In this document: piece after piece, positions 26,901-34,696 of the stretch
Numbering within the stretch: position 1 is the first letter of the stretch
How the letters are laid out: the number at the start of each line of letters is the position of its first letter
NCBI RefSeq assembly: GCF_003443655.1
Contig: NZ_CP031941.1
Coordinates: 5,295,001-5,359,000 of the forward strand
Direction of reading: 5' to 3'
DNA length: 64,000 nt
From: Nostoc sphaeroides
GTDB lineage: Bacteria > Cyanobacteriota > Cyanobacteriia > Cyanobacteriales > Nostocaceae
Program-made: the position numbers and the translations under genes
The notes under the pieces: model-generated
Databases searched by the model: none
Told to the model about the DNA's origin: nothing
Seen by the model: the letters and a program-made list of their open reading frames with translations, nothing else

Positions 26901-28271
26901 GTAACCAACTACATCAATACCCTTAATTATGAAGCCGTTGCTGCCATTGAGATCGGAGAGTTCGAGAACCCTTCCAAAACCGCTACTGTTGCCAAACACT
27001 ACGTAGCTTTCCCCAGCATTATACTTGCCGTTGCTGTTGGCAACAGGTGCCCCAATAATCAGGTCATCAAAGCCGTCACCGTTGAAGTCTCCGGCATTGC
27101 TAACGGAGGAACCTGAGCGGTCACTTCGATTAATACCGTTAATCACGAAGCCGTTGCTACCGTCCAGGGATGAGAGATTGAGGCTAGCTCCAAAGCCACC
27201 ACTGCTGCCAAATACTACGTAGCTCTCCCCAGCATATAACTTGCCGTTGGGGTTGGCATTAAATGCCCCAATAATCAGGTCATCAAAGCCGTCACCATTG
27301 AAGTCTCCGGCATTGCTGAGTGATCTGCCTGAGATGTCGCCCTGATCAATGCCGTTGATTACGAAGCCGTTGCTGCCGTCTAGGGATGAGAGATTGAGAC
27401 TAGCTCCAAAGCCACTGCTGCTGCCAAACACCACGTAGCTCTCCCCAGCACGTAACTTGCCGTTGGGAGAGGCACTAGATGCTCCAATAATCAGGTCGTC
27501 GATACCGTCGCCGTTGATATCTCCGCCACTGCTAACGGAGTAACCGGAGGCGTCCCCCTGATCAATGCCGTTGATCACAAAGCCGTTGCTGCCGTCTAGG
27601 GACGAGAGATTGAGGACTGAACCAAAGCCACTGCTCTTGCCAAACACCACGTAACTTTCCCCAGCAGATTGCTGACCGTTGGGAGAAGCACTAGATGCTC
27701 CAATAATCAGGTCGTCGATGCCGTCGCCGTTGATATCTCCGCCACTGCTAACTCCAGAACCTGAGGCGTCCTCCTGATCAATGCCGTTGATCACAAAGCC
27801 GTTGCTGCCGTCTAGGGACGAGAGATTGAGGACTGAACCAAAGCCACTGCTCTTGCCAAACACCACGTAACTTTCCCCAGCAGATTGCTGACCGTTGGGG
27901 TTGGCAAAAGGCGCTCCAATAATCAGGTCGTCGATGCCGTCGCCGTTGATATCTCCGCCACTGCTAACGGAACCGCTTGAGCCATCCCCCCGAACAATGC
28001 CGTTGATCACGAAACCGTTGCTGCCGTCTAGGGATGAGAGATTGAGGACTGAACCAAAGCCACTGCTCTTGCCAAACACTACGTAGCTCTCCCCAGCAGA
28101 TTGCTGATCTTTGGAGGAGGCATAAGGTGCCTGGATAATTAGGTCGTCGAAGCCGTCGCCGTTGATATCTCCGGCACTGCTTTTGGAGAAGCCTAGTTTA
28201 GAGCCATCGATCGCAAAACCATTGTTGCCATCGAGGTCAGAAAGGTTGAAAACTGCTGGATTAGGTGCCAT
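23946..28271 (-). CDS. giant FG-GAP/integrin-alpha-like, cadherin-like, RTX protein
   Basis: 1441 residues, predicted secreted and calcium-binding. Order: seven FG-GAP blades (about 1-505), a cadherin-like segment (PPVAVIDTATTDEATAVNIS, about 510-620), seven more blades (about 625-1120), two cadherin-like segments, then about six RTX nonapeptides (GGNGNDVL, GGDGKDTL, about 1320-1385) and a short C-terminal domain. Each blade has a calcium loop of the type DINGDGFDDLIIG and ends YVVFG. There is no N-terminal signal peptide; C-terminal RTX repeats are typical of type I secretion. GAGGA precedes ATG 28271. The upstream TIGR03032 gene ends 19 bp before it. Blades are nearly identical at DNA level, implying recent amplification. 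Likely an adhesion or surface protein; ligand unknown. Confidence 0.9.
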   Translation of the reverse strand: MAPNPAVFNLSDLDGNNGFAIDGSKLGFSKSSAGDINGDGFDDLIIQAPYASSKDQQSAGESYVVFGKSSGFGSVLNLSSLDGSNGFVINGIVRGDGSSGSVSSGGDINGDGIDDLIIGAPFANPNGQQSAGESYVVFGKSSGFGSVLNLSSLDGSNGFVINGIDQEDASGSGVSSGGDINGDGIDDLIIGASSASPNGQQSAGESYVVFGKSSGFGSVLNLSSLDGSNGFVINGIDQGDASGYSVSSGGDINGDGIDDLIIGASSASPNGKLRAGESYVVFGSSSGFGASLNLSSLDGSNGFVINGIDQGDISGRSLSNAGDFNGDGFDDLIIGAFNANPNGKLYAGESYVVFGSSGGFGASLNLSSLDGSNGFVINGINRSDRSGSSVSNAGDFNGDGFDDLIIGAPVANSNGKYNAGESYVVFGNSSGFGRVLELSDLNGSNGFIIKGIDVVGYSGASVSSAGDINGDGFDDLSIGATVYSRGPVSSNGERYVIFGFATTTTPNQPPVAVIDTATTDEATAVNISVLANDSDPDSNPLAVTNVDGNAVTNVDGNAVNVGVPITLSSGALLTLNTDNTFTYDPNAQFETLAVGQTGSDRFTYTISDRSFTSTASVNLTINGVNDPPTLISTINLSDLNGSNGFVLNGFANGNSGSSVSNAGDFNSDGFDDLIIATRGAGEKYVVFGSSSGFGTSLNLSSLDGSNGFVINGFDEPGYSGNSVSTAGDFNSDGFDDLIIGVSGADPNGKLSAGESYVVYGSSSGFGASLNLSSLDGSNGFVINGIDQQDYSGDSVSSAGDFNGDGFDDLIIGGSNGELAAGESYVVFGKKSGFTAQLNLSTLNGTNGFAINGIDAYDFSGKSVSSAGDINGDGFDDLIIGAKNADPNGKSNAGESYVVFGSSSGFGASLNLSSLDGSNGFVINGIDEGGYSGSSVSNAGDFNGDGFDDLIIGAYRASPNDKFRAGESYVVFGSSSGFGASLNLSSLDGSNGFVINGIDAEENSGFSVSSAGDFNGDGFDDLIIGAYRAGQFPTFSAGESYVVFGSSSGFGASLNLSSLDGSNGFVINGIDERDNSGNSVSSAGDINGDGFDDLIIGAYRAGESYVIFGFGAKAITKEDTAVNILASTILSRYTKDIDGDALSISGFTSPANGALIFNDNGTLSDTSDDYFIYTSNTNYNGTDSFTYTVSDGNGGTLTSNFNVEVKPVNDAPLAVNDTVTSAKNTAVNIQANTLLANDTDIDSISLSITDISGATNGTAVLQNNGTPSNSADDFIVFTPNCGFSGAASFNYTISDRQLTSTAKVTIQVGDRLLGGNGNDVLHGTPGNDYLNGGNGKDNLYGGDGKDTLNGGNGNDLLCGGLGSDILTGGNGKDKFIFADGEGTDIITDFCKDNDLIGLSGGLTFNQLSFTGNNIIVAATDEILATLTGISTTTLTVANFTIV

Positions 28272-28290
28272 TATTGTTGATTCCTCTAAA

Positions 28291-29382
28291 TTATAAATTT
28301 TGATCCGATCCCACCGTTACCACCCGCCGAATTTCGTCGCTGCGAAATCCGAGCGCCATTGGACGACGTACCCCCAAAAGTGCTACCACGTCGTACAATT
28401 CCAGTACCACCCCCTCTATTCGCAGGGAATGGACAATATCGCCGTTTCTCAGGTCAATCACTAGTAACCCACAGCGAGGCTCAACGTTTTTCTGTTGCAA
28501 TTTATCGTCTAGGGGCAAACCGCTAAAGGTCTTGTTATGCCTGGGTTGAGAAATTCCCACTACCGCAAAGTCGCCATGAAATGTACAACCGCGCAGATAT
28601 CCCGGACAGAAGGCGACTGGCTCAAACACTCCCCGGTTTAAATCGACAAAGCCAAACTCTCCCGCGCCTGAGTTGAGCAGCCAGAGTTTTTCTTGATGCC
28701 AGCGTGGGGAGTGGGGCATGGACAGTCCGCGCAATACAATTTCATTGCTTTCTACGTCAATGACACAGCCACCGTTTGCCCGATGCTCCCGCCAGCCTTC
28801 TGCTACATCTGACTGGCTAACGGCGGTGACGTATTTAGGTTTTCCTTGCTGCATTGCCAACCCATTCAGGTGACATCGATCTTCCGCCGCTAGCTTGCTG
28901 ATAAAGGTTGGTTGCCATAAAGGAACAAAACTGTGGGTTTCGCTGACTGTTGCCAAACAACTAAATAAGGTATTGACAAATACTAATTTTTGTGAGTTTA
29001 AATCTTTTTCTTCTGCTCTATTCAAAGTGATGTCGTGAATATCCAAATCTCCCGTTACATAACTCATCTGGGGCAAATAAAGAGCATCATAGCCTTGGTG
29101 GTTTTGTCCGGGTTGGATGATGTTTTCAAATCGCCACAGTTGGTACAGGGAACTCATGTAGAGGCTGCTGCCACTGGCATACAACCCCATGCATCGTTCA
29201 AAGCTACGTTCAAATACAGATAATTTGCCGTTTGGTTGCAAGCCGATGAAGAATAACTTCCCCGCTTGATAGGTAGTGAAGGACAAACTGAGGTTTTGCT
29301 CATACAGCCAAGAAGTAAACTGACGAGAAGCATTGATTTCGAGAGATGGTTTGTTAATAATGGTGCTTTCATTAGGATTCAC
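28291..29382 (-). CDS. TIGR03032 (DUF4915) family protein
   Basis: 363 residues of the TIGR03032 family, with the marker segments DRCHLNGLAM, SMPHSPRWHQEKLWLLNSG and PGYLRGCTF. The fold is probably a beta-propeller-like repeat (GELG- and FVDL-type strands); activity is unknown. The start is GTG 29382, with AAGGAG 10 nt upstream; no ATG is available near the N-terminus. It lies 19 bp upstream of the FG-GAP/RTX gene on the same strand, so the two are very likely one operon, which suggests a role in handling or displaying that protein. Confidence 0.85.
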   Translation of the reverse strand: MNPNESTIINKPSLEINASRQFTSWLYEQNLSLSFTTYQAGKLFFIGLQPNGKLSVFERSFERCMGLYASGSSLYMSSLYQLWRFENIIQPGQNHQGYDALYLPQMSYVTGDLDIHDITLNRAEEKDLNSQKLVFVNTLFSCLATVSETHSFVPLWQPTFISKLAAEDRCHLNGLAMQQGKPKYVTAVSQSDVAEGWREHRANGGCVIDVESNEIVLRGLSMPHSPRWHQEKLWLLNSGAGEFGFVDLNRGVFEPVAFCPGYLRGCTFHGDFAVVGISQPRHNKTFSGLPLDDKLQQKNVEPRCGLLVIDLRNGDIVHSLRIEGVVLELYDVVALLGVRRPMALGFRSDEIRRVVTVGSDQNL

Positions 29383-29626
29383 TTGGTTTTGACTCCTTGA
29401 TAACTCTGGTGTTCGGTCGTTGATAATTTCGCCACAGGGTATGATGCTCCTACTCTTGGACGTAAGCTAGGCAATACACCAGCAACAGCGTTTCCGTCAT
29501 CTGCTTTATCGCGATCGCACTCTACACATTTCGTAGTCAGTGGTTCCTCATTTCAGAAATATACCAGAGTATTCTCGGAGTCTTTTTAAAACAATAGATG
29601 GTTTTGTAATCAATACCTTAGCCAAT

Positions 29627-29779
29627 TTACGAGGGTTCAACGACTGTAGAAACATTGTGAATACGACCTAGAGAGGTAAGCTTGGCAAAAATCTGGGCTA
29701 ATAAAATAGGCTCAGGCTTATCAGGAAGCATTTTTAACATTTCACGAACATATCGAAAACCACGACAGTAAGCCTTAAA
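29627..29779 (-). pseudogene. C-terminal fragment of an unidentified protein, possibly a transposase
   Basis: The minus strand reads about 48 residues to TAA at 29627-29629, including FRYVREMLKMLPDKPEPIL and GRIHNVSTVVEPS. Composition is protein-like, but there is no start: the frame enters directly from the TAATTCG array. I suspect a truncated mobile-element gene; no family motif is decisive. Confidence 0.35.
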
Positions 29780-29780
29780 A

Positions 29781-29820
29781 TAATTCGTAATTCGTAATTC
29801 GTAATTCGTAATTCGTAATT
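29781..29820. repeat. heptanucleotide STRR array (TAATTCG)
   Basis: Five full TAATTCG units plus TAATT. Heptamer arrays of this type (STRR) are established in heterocystous cyanobacteria. Confidence 0.9.
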
Positions 29821-29974
29821 AAGTTTTGTGACGGGGATTTAGACCCCGACCCAAAACTTGCTTATTTTTTGAACCGGGGGATTTAAACCCACGGTACTCG
29901 GTTAAAAGTATTCAAAATATCGAACTATGCAACGCCTTTGTTTATTTACTCGTCAAAGTTGAATTGACAGACTA

Positions 29975-31822
29975 CTAGTCTCCAGTGCCATGTCCTGAAC
30001 TCTGAGTTTTAGCTTCTGATGGATCAAGCTGAGATTTTTGATACTTACCTGGATACTTGTGCTGAAAATAAGCTTCCAGTACTTGTAAAACCATTGGCCC
30101 GCAAATAGTACCGCCATGTTCGCCAGTATTTTCACCAAAGGCTACAACCACAATTTCCGGCTTATTAGTGGGGGCATAAGCACCAAACCAAGTATGATTG
30201 GGGCGACCAACACCAGCTTCAGCAGTGCCACTCTTTCCAGAGGCTGGGGGAATTGTCGGCACGTCCAAGCTCTTACCAGTACCCTCACTCACTACCTTCC
30301 GCAGTCCATCGCGAAGAACTTTGATAGTTGTCGGCTTCATATTTAAGGATTCTCGCCAACTTTTTGCTTCTTCGTTGTCTTTGAGCAAATGCGGCTGAAT
30401 TCGATACCCGCCATTAGCAGGGACAGAAAACATAATCGCCGCTTGCAGGGGTGTCACTTGCAAAGCACCTTGACCAATTGAGATATTAATGGTGTCGCCT
30501 ACAGTCCAAGGTGTTTTCAAAACTCTCTGCTTCCATGTATCATCTGGAACCAAGCCTTTTGATTCTTCGCCCTGAAATTCAATGCCAGTTCTTTGACCAA
30601 ACCCGTATTTGCGACTCCATTCGATTAAAGTTGGCCCACCGACTTTTTTACCAACTTGATAGAAGAAAGTATCACTACTCATAGCCATCGCTCCGGGAAA
30701 TCCTAATGGCCCAAATCCGGCGTGGTTCCACTCACCAAATGTCACCCCACCAACGGTCAGAGAACCAAAGGTCTGTAATATTGTATCAGGAGAAAATTGC
30801 CCTGATTCCAACCCGGCTGTCGTGGTGACAATTTTGAAAGTACTGGCGGGGGGAAAGGCACTCAGGGCACGATTGACCAAGGGATGATCTTTACCTTGCA
30901 CGCTTTCCCAATCTTTCTGGGAGAGTTTTTGTTTGGAGAAGATATTCGGGTCAAAGGTGGGGTAAGATACCAGTGCTAAAACAGCACCATTATTTGGATC
31001 GAGTGCTGCGATCGCACCTCGGTGATTTCCCAAAGCTTTTTCTGCTGCCTTTTGCACATCCAAATCTATAGTCAGGTGCAAATCGTTACCAGCTTTTGCC
31101 TGTTTCTCCCCCAAAACCCGGATTGGTCTACCCGCACCATCTACTTCCACTTGCTGACCGCCCCATTCACCGCGCAGCATTTTCTCATAAGCCTTTTCCA
31201 CCCCCATCTGACCGATGACATCTCCGAGCCGATAGCCATTCTGCTTCTTGTCCTTTAACTGGTCGGGGGTCAACTCTCGCGTATAACCTAGTACATGGGC
31301 CAATTCTTTTCCGTGGGGATAATAACGCACAGAATCTGTATTAATTTCCACTTCCGGGAGTTCATTTTTATACTCCTTTAAAGCCGTGATTTCTGCTTCA
31401 TTTAGATCGCGAGCAACTCGAATGAGTGAAGAAGAATTAGCACCTGCTTGTTCTAATTTCTTTTCCATTTCATCTTGCGGGATGTTGAGAATTTGCTCTA
31501 GACGCGGGCCGACTACAGACCAAGAAGGCTTAGTATGTGCCATCGGCCACAAATATACAGAGCTAGGATAGCGAGTAGTGCCTAAAAGTTTACCGTTACG
31601 GTCAAAAATATTTCCCCGTTCTGGTTGTTTAAGAATCATCCGAATTCGGTTTGCTTCGGCTCGTTCTCGAAGTTTTGGCCCTTCAACAATTTGCAAATAT
31701 GCCAAACGAACGCTGATTCCCGTCAGCATTGATAGAGTAAATATGATTAAAAATATTGATTGGAAACCATGTCCAACTGTACGTGTATCTTTTTTGCTGC
31801 CAATTGATGGAAATAAAGACAT
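29975..31822 (-). CDS. mrdA: penicillin-binding protein 2 (peptidoglycan transpeptidase)
   Basis: 615 residues. An N-terminal TM anchor (IFLIIFTLSMLTGISVRLAYL) precedes the PBP dimerisation domain (QPERGNIFDRNGKLL) and transpeptidase domain. Catalytic motifs: SxxK as STFK in PPASTFKIV, SxN-type SSD in MAMSSDTFF, and KSGT in SGKSGTAEAG. PBP2 cross-links peptidoglycan during cell elongation, usually with RodA. I start at ATG 31822 (MSLFPSIG); the open frame upstream to 32101 only translates the adjacent MITE. The MITE ends 32 bp before the start, so it replaces much of the normal upstream region. Confidence 0.93.
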   Translation of the reverse strand: MSLFPSIGSKKDTRTVGHGFQSIFLIIFTLSMLTGISVRLAYLQIVEGPKLRERAEANRIRMILKQPERGNIFDRNGKLLGTTRYPSSVYLWPMAHTKPSWSVVGPRLEQILNIPQDEMEKKLEQAGANSSSLIRVARDLNEAEITALKEYKNELPEVEINTDSVRYYPHGKELAHVLGYTRELTPDQLKDKKQNGYRLGDVIGQMGVEKAYEKMLRGEWGGQQVEVDGAGRPIRVLGEKQAKAGNDLHLTIDLDVQKAAEKALGNHRGAIAALDPNNGAVLALVSYPTFDPNIFSKQKLSQKDWESVQGKDHPLVNRALSAFPPASTFKIVTTTAGLESGQFSPDTILQTFGSLTVGGVTFGEWNHAGFGPLGFPGAMAMSSDTFFYQVGKKVGGPTLIEWSRKYGFGQRTGIEFQGEESKGLVPDDTWKQRVLKTPWTVGDTINISIGQGALQVTPLQAAIMFSVPANGGYRIQPHLLKDNEEAKSWRESLNMKPTTIKVLRDGLRKVVSEGTGKSLDVPTIPPASGKSGTAEAGVGRPNHTWFGAYAPTNKPEIVVVAFGENTGEHGGTICGPMVLQVLEAYFQHKYPGKYQKSQLDPSEAKTQSSGHGTGD

Positions 31823-31853
31823 AAGACAAATAATGATTCTAAGAGAGGTATTA

Positions 31854-32087
31854 GGGAACTCCAAAAAATAAATTATTCCACATTCAAGTCCGTTGACTGT
31901 TGACTGTTGACTGTTGACTGTTGACTGTTGACTGTTGACTGTTAACTGTTGACTGTTGACTGTTGACTGTTGACTGTTGACTGTTGACTGTTGACTGTTG
32001 ACTGTTGACTGTTGACTGAAAACTCGTGAACCGTCAACGGTCAACAGTGAACAATAGCAATGGAATATTTTTTTACTTGGAAGTTCC
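31854..32087. mobile_element. heptamer-bearing MITE, copy B (234 bp)
   Basis: The ends GGGAACTCCAAAAAATAA and TTTTTTTACTTGGAAGTTCC form an imperfect inverted repeat. TTA flanks both sides (31851-31853, 32088-32090). The core is 18 tandem TTGACTG heptamers (31893-32018, one variant TTAACTG), against five in copy A and three in copy C. It stands between mrdA and the potA-like gene, in the region where the mrdA promoter would be expected. Confidence 0.85.
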
Positions 32088-32261
32088 TTATCTGTATACA
32101 ATTACCCTAAACTCATGCCCAGTACTGGGTATAAAAGAATCGGGCAAGTATATTCTTGAACAATTGTTTTTGGCGGATACAATAAACCAAAGTGTCAAAT
32201 CTAGTCTGCCCAATAGACTACTGACAAAATCACGTAATATCATGGCATTCTACTGAGGATT

Positions 32262-33389
32262 ATGGCTCAAATTTTCATGCAGAATCAAAGGGGGATAACA
32301 ACTTTTCAGCCACTTGATGTTGAACTGCGTAATGTATTCAAGTTTTTTAACCAAGAACCAGCAGTACATGGAATAGATTTGGATGTCAGACAGGGAGAAT
32401 TTTTTAGTATTTTAGGCCCCTCCGGTTGTGGTAAAACAACAACACTGCGCTTAATTGCTGGGTTTGAAATCGCTGACGCTGGCAAAGTGTTGATTCAGGG
32501 TAAATCTATGACTAATGTGCCGCCTTACCGCCGACCCGTCAATACTGTATTCCAAAGCTATGCTCTATTTAACCACCTGAATGTCTGGAATAACATCGCC
32601 TTTGGACTGCGGTTAAAAAAAATCCCCAAATCAGAAATTGAAGCTAGAGTCGAAGAAGCTTTAAGAAGAGTGAAAATGGAAAGTTTGCGATCGCGCTTTC
32701 CCAATCAACTTTCTGGTGGTCAACAGCAGCGAGTCGCCTTAGCAAGGGCCCTAGTCAACCGTCCCACCGTGGTATTACTGGATGAACCTTTAGGGGCGTT
32801 AGATTTAAAACTACGTAAAGAAATGCAGGTAGAGTTATCAAATTTACACAAAGACTTGGGATTGACCTTTGTGATGGTGACACACGACCAAGAAGAAGCA
32901 TTGTCTTTGAGCGATCGCATTGCCGTGATGAACCAAGGCAAAATTGAACAAGTTGGCACTCCCAGCCAAATTTACGAACGTCCTCAGACATCTTTTGTTG
33001 CTGATTTTATTGGTGATACTAATTTATTCAGTGGTGAAATTGTAGAGGTAGACTCTTCTAATGTTAAAATTTCCACAAAAACGGGACTCTCAATTATCAT
33101 TAGCCGCTCTGAAGATACACCATCTGAATTATCACAAGCGGTGGTAGTGAGTGTACGCCCAGAAAAAATCCAGCTTTCGCTTTATCCACCCAATTTGCCA
33201 ACCAACTGCTTTGAAGGACGGCTTGTCAATGTTATGTATTTGGGCACACATGTTAATTATGTTGTGGAATTAACAAATGGCATTAGCATAAATGTGTTGC
33301 AACCTAATACTTTTGGCCCTTTAGCAGACCGCGACACGCCCATCTACGCTTGGTGGGCAGAAAATGATTGTTTAGCTATTAGCCAATAG
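32262..33389 (+). CDS. ABC transporter ATP-binding protein, PotA-like
   Basis: 375 residues. ABC ATPase with Walker A LGPSGCGKTT (51-60), Q-loop FQSYALF, signature LSGGQQQR, Walker B VVLLDEPLGALD and H-switch THDQEEAL. A C-terminal TOBE domain (SVRPEKIQLSLYPP, LVNVMYLGTHVNYVVEL) is the hallmark of the PotA/CysA/MalK type. Spermidine/putrescine import is the best guess from 'FFNQEPAVHGIDLDVRQGEFFSILGPSG'-type similarity, but no permease or binding-protein gene is adjacent. GAGG just upstream of ATG 32262 supports the start. A hairpin (33501-33522) follows. Confidence 0.88.
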   Translation: MAQIFMQNQRGITTFQPLDVELRNVFKFFNQEPAVHGIDLDVRQGEFFSILGPSGCGKTTTLRLIAGFEIADAGKVLIQGKSMTNVPPYRRPVNTVFQSYALFNHLNVWNNIAFGLRLKKIPKSEIEARVEEALRRVKMESLRSRFPNQLSGGQQQRVALARALVNRPTVVLLDEPLGALDLKLRKEMQVELSNLHKDLGLTFVMVTHDQEEALSLSDRIAVMNQGKIEQVGTPSQIYERPQTSFVADFIGDTNLFSGEIVEVDSSNVKISTKTGLSIIISRSEDTPSELSQAVVVSVRPEKIQLSLYPPNLPTNCFEGRLVNVMYLGTHVNYVVELTNGISINVLQPNTFGPLADRDTPIYAWWAENDCLAISQ

Positions 33390-33500
33390 TTATTTATAAG
33401 ATTCAATAATAGAATAATACCTTGACCAATTATTCCTTGATGGTACAGAGCAACTAAAATCATTTATGGATAGATAAATTTTAAAATTTGCTTGGTTCAA

Positions 33501-33522
33501 GCCCCAGGATTTATCCTGGGGC
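33501..33522. terminator. hairpin downstream of the potA-like gene
   Basis: GCCCCAGGA-TTTA-TCCTGGGGC, a perfect 9-bp stem. No T run follows, so it is a possible terminator or mRNA 3'-end stabiliser about 110 bp after the stop. Confidence 0.5.
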
Positions 33523-33526
33523 ATTA

Positions 33527-33558
33527 ATTGCGAATTGCGAATTACGAATTGCGAATTG
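33527..33558. repeat. heptanucleotide STRR array (ATTGCGA)
   Basis: Four heptamers (ATTGCGA, ATTGCGA, ATTACGA, ATTGCGA) plus ATTG, 30 bp before the next start codon. Confidence 0.85.
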
Positions 33559-33587
33559 TGCTGACCCTGTACTAGGAATATTAACCC

Positions 33588-34019
33588 ATGTCAATTTTGC
33601 AAAGAGTTCCTTGGGTGTCCCTGGCGTTAGTACTGCTTAGTTACAGTACTTTGGGCTGGGTAATATCTGAAACACGCGCTTCTGTGTCTGTGTGGCTGGC
33701 GACTGTCGTTGCTATCTTGCTTTTAATAGTAACGTTGACCATTCCTTGGATAAAAATGAGATATTATTTCAGTATTTTGCTTAAATCAAATACGAGGTCT
33801 TTCGCCGTTGCTGTTTTAGCAGCTTTCTTGTTCTTTATTATGATTGCTTGGTTTCGGGTATTTCTTGATACTTTGCTGATCGTTTCGGCAACTATATTAG
33901 TCAAGATAGACTTTCAAACAGCAGGTCTTAGGGAAGGGCTAGCCTTTTGGACTACATCTACCTTTTCATTGATCGGTTTGGCCTTGGGTGCGCTAATCTA
34001 CAAGTTAATATATTCGTGA
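33588..34019 (+). CDS. hypothetical four-TM membrane protein
   Basis: 143 residues with four hydrophobic helices (about 8-25, 33-53, 68-105, 118-140), so probably an integral inner-membrane protein. No motif was recognised; similar short proteins occur in cyanobacteria without assigned function. ATG 33588 follows the STRR directly, and no Shine-Dalgarno is clear. It is convergent with the GNAT gene at 34077. Confidence 0.65.
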   Translation: MSILQRVPWVSLALVLLSYSTLGWVISETRASVSVWLATVVAILLLIVTLTIPWIKMRYYFSILLKSNTRSFAVAVLAAFLFFIMIAWFRVFLDTLLIVSATILVKIDFQTAGLREGLAFWTTSTFSLIGLALGALIYKLIYS

Positions 34020-34076
34020 ATTTCGTTAATTTCCTTAAGTCATCGGCTTTTTTGCATTTCTCCAAAAACGGTATGT

Positions 34077-34601
34077 TTATTTATAAATCCTGTATTCAAC
34101 CTCATCAAGAAGATAACCACTCTTGTTAATCTGTTGAAACTCCCGAAATATTTTACCTCCAAGACTTTCTGCAATTTTCCGACTGGGGATATTTCTTTTA
34201 TCAACAGGGTAGGAAAGATAATTGTATTCCAAATTTTTATCCACCCAGTCTTTTAGTGCATGAATTGCCTCTCTACCAAAACCATAACCATGAGCGGATT
34301 TCTTGAGCCAAATTCCTAACTCCGGTGTATGAGTATCAATAGCGCCAACCTCGCAAATTCCTAAAAACTCTAAATGATCCTTTTTGAGAATTACCAACAC
34401 TAAATCAGTGTGATTTTCTCGTTGTAGAATCATATCTCTGATTATCTTTTCGGTTTCACTAAGACTGTGGACTGGTTTCGGATACATAAAGGTGGTAATT
34501 TCGCTTGTAAATTCTCGAAATACATCTTCTGTATGTTCCAACGAAATCGGTTGCAAAATCAGTCTTTTAGATTCTAAACTTATTTTTTCTAAATTCTCCA
34601 T
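34077..34601 (-). CDS. GNAT acetyltransferase, RimJ/RimL-like
   Basis: 174 residues of the Acetyltransf_3 type. N-terminal LESKRLILQPISLEHTEDVF is the classic 'T/S-x-R-L-x-L-R' opening. The acetyl-CoA loop is around LGIWLKKSAHGYGFGREAIHALK and the C-terminal NIPSRKIAESLGGKIF motif is conserved. Such proteins acetylate ribosomal-protein N-termini, other proteins or small molecules; the target is unknown. ATG 34601. Isolated gene. Confidence 0.85.
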   Translation of the reverse strand: MENLEKISLESKRLILQPISLEHTEDVFREFTSEITTFMYPKPVHSLSETEKIIRDMILQRENHTDLVLVILKKDHLEFLGICEVGAIDTHTPELGIWLKKSAHGYGFGREAIHALKDWVDKNLEYNYLSYPVDKRNIPSRKIAESLGGKIFREFQQINKSGYLLDEVEYRIYK

Positions 34602-34696
34602 AAGTTACGATTAAATCCCCGCCTTGTGACCGTGATAACTGATAACCCTTCGACTACGCTCAGGGTAAACTGTTGACTATTTACTGATTTAATCTT

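Larger units (their letters stand above)
29383..29974. other. intergenic region with gene remnant and STRR
   Basis: 29383-29626 carries one HIP1-like site and nothing else recognised; it should hold the promoter of the TIGR03032 unit. A C-terminal ORF remnant (29627-29779) and a heptamer array (29781-29820) follow. Confidence 0.5.

Noticed and set aside
24057..28086. Plus-strand ORFs opposite the giant FG-GAP gene
   Set aside because: They are antisense shadows of the repeated blades with low-complexity translations.
31893..32018. Tandem heptamers considered as a CRISPR array
   Set aside because: Units are 7 bp with no spacers; it is an STRR-type array inside a MITE.
31823..32101. N-terminal extension of PBP2 with tandem QQSTVNS residues
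   Set aside because: It is translation of the heptamer MITE; the conserved PBP2 N-terminus begins at ATG 31822.
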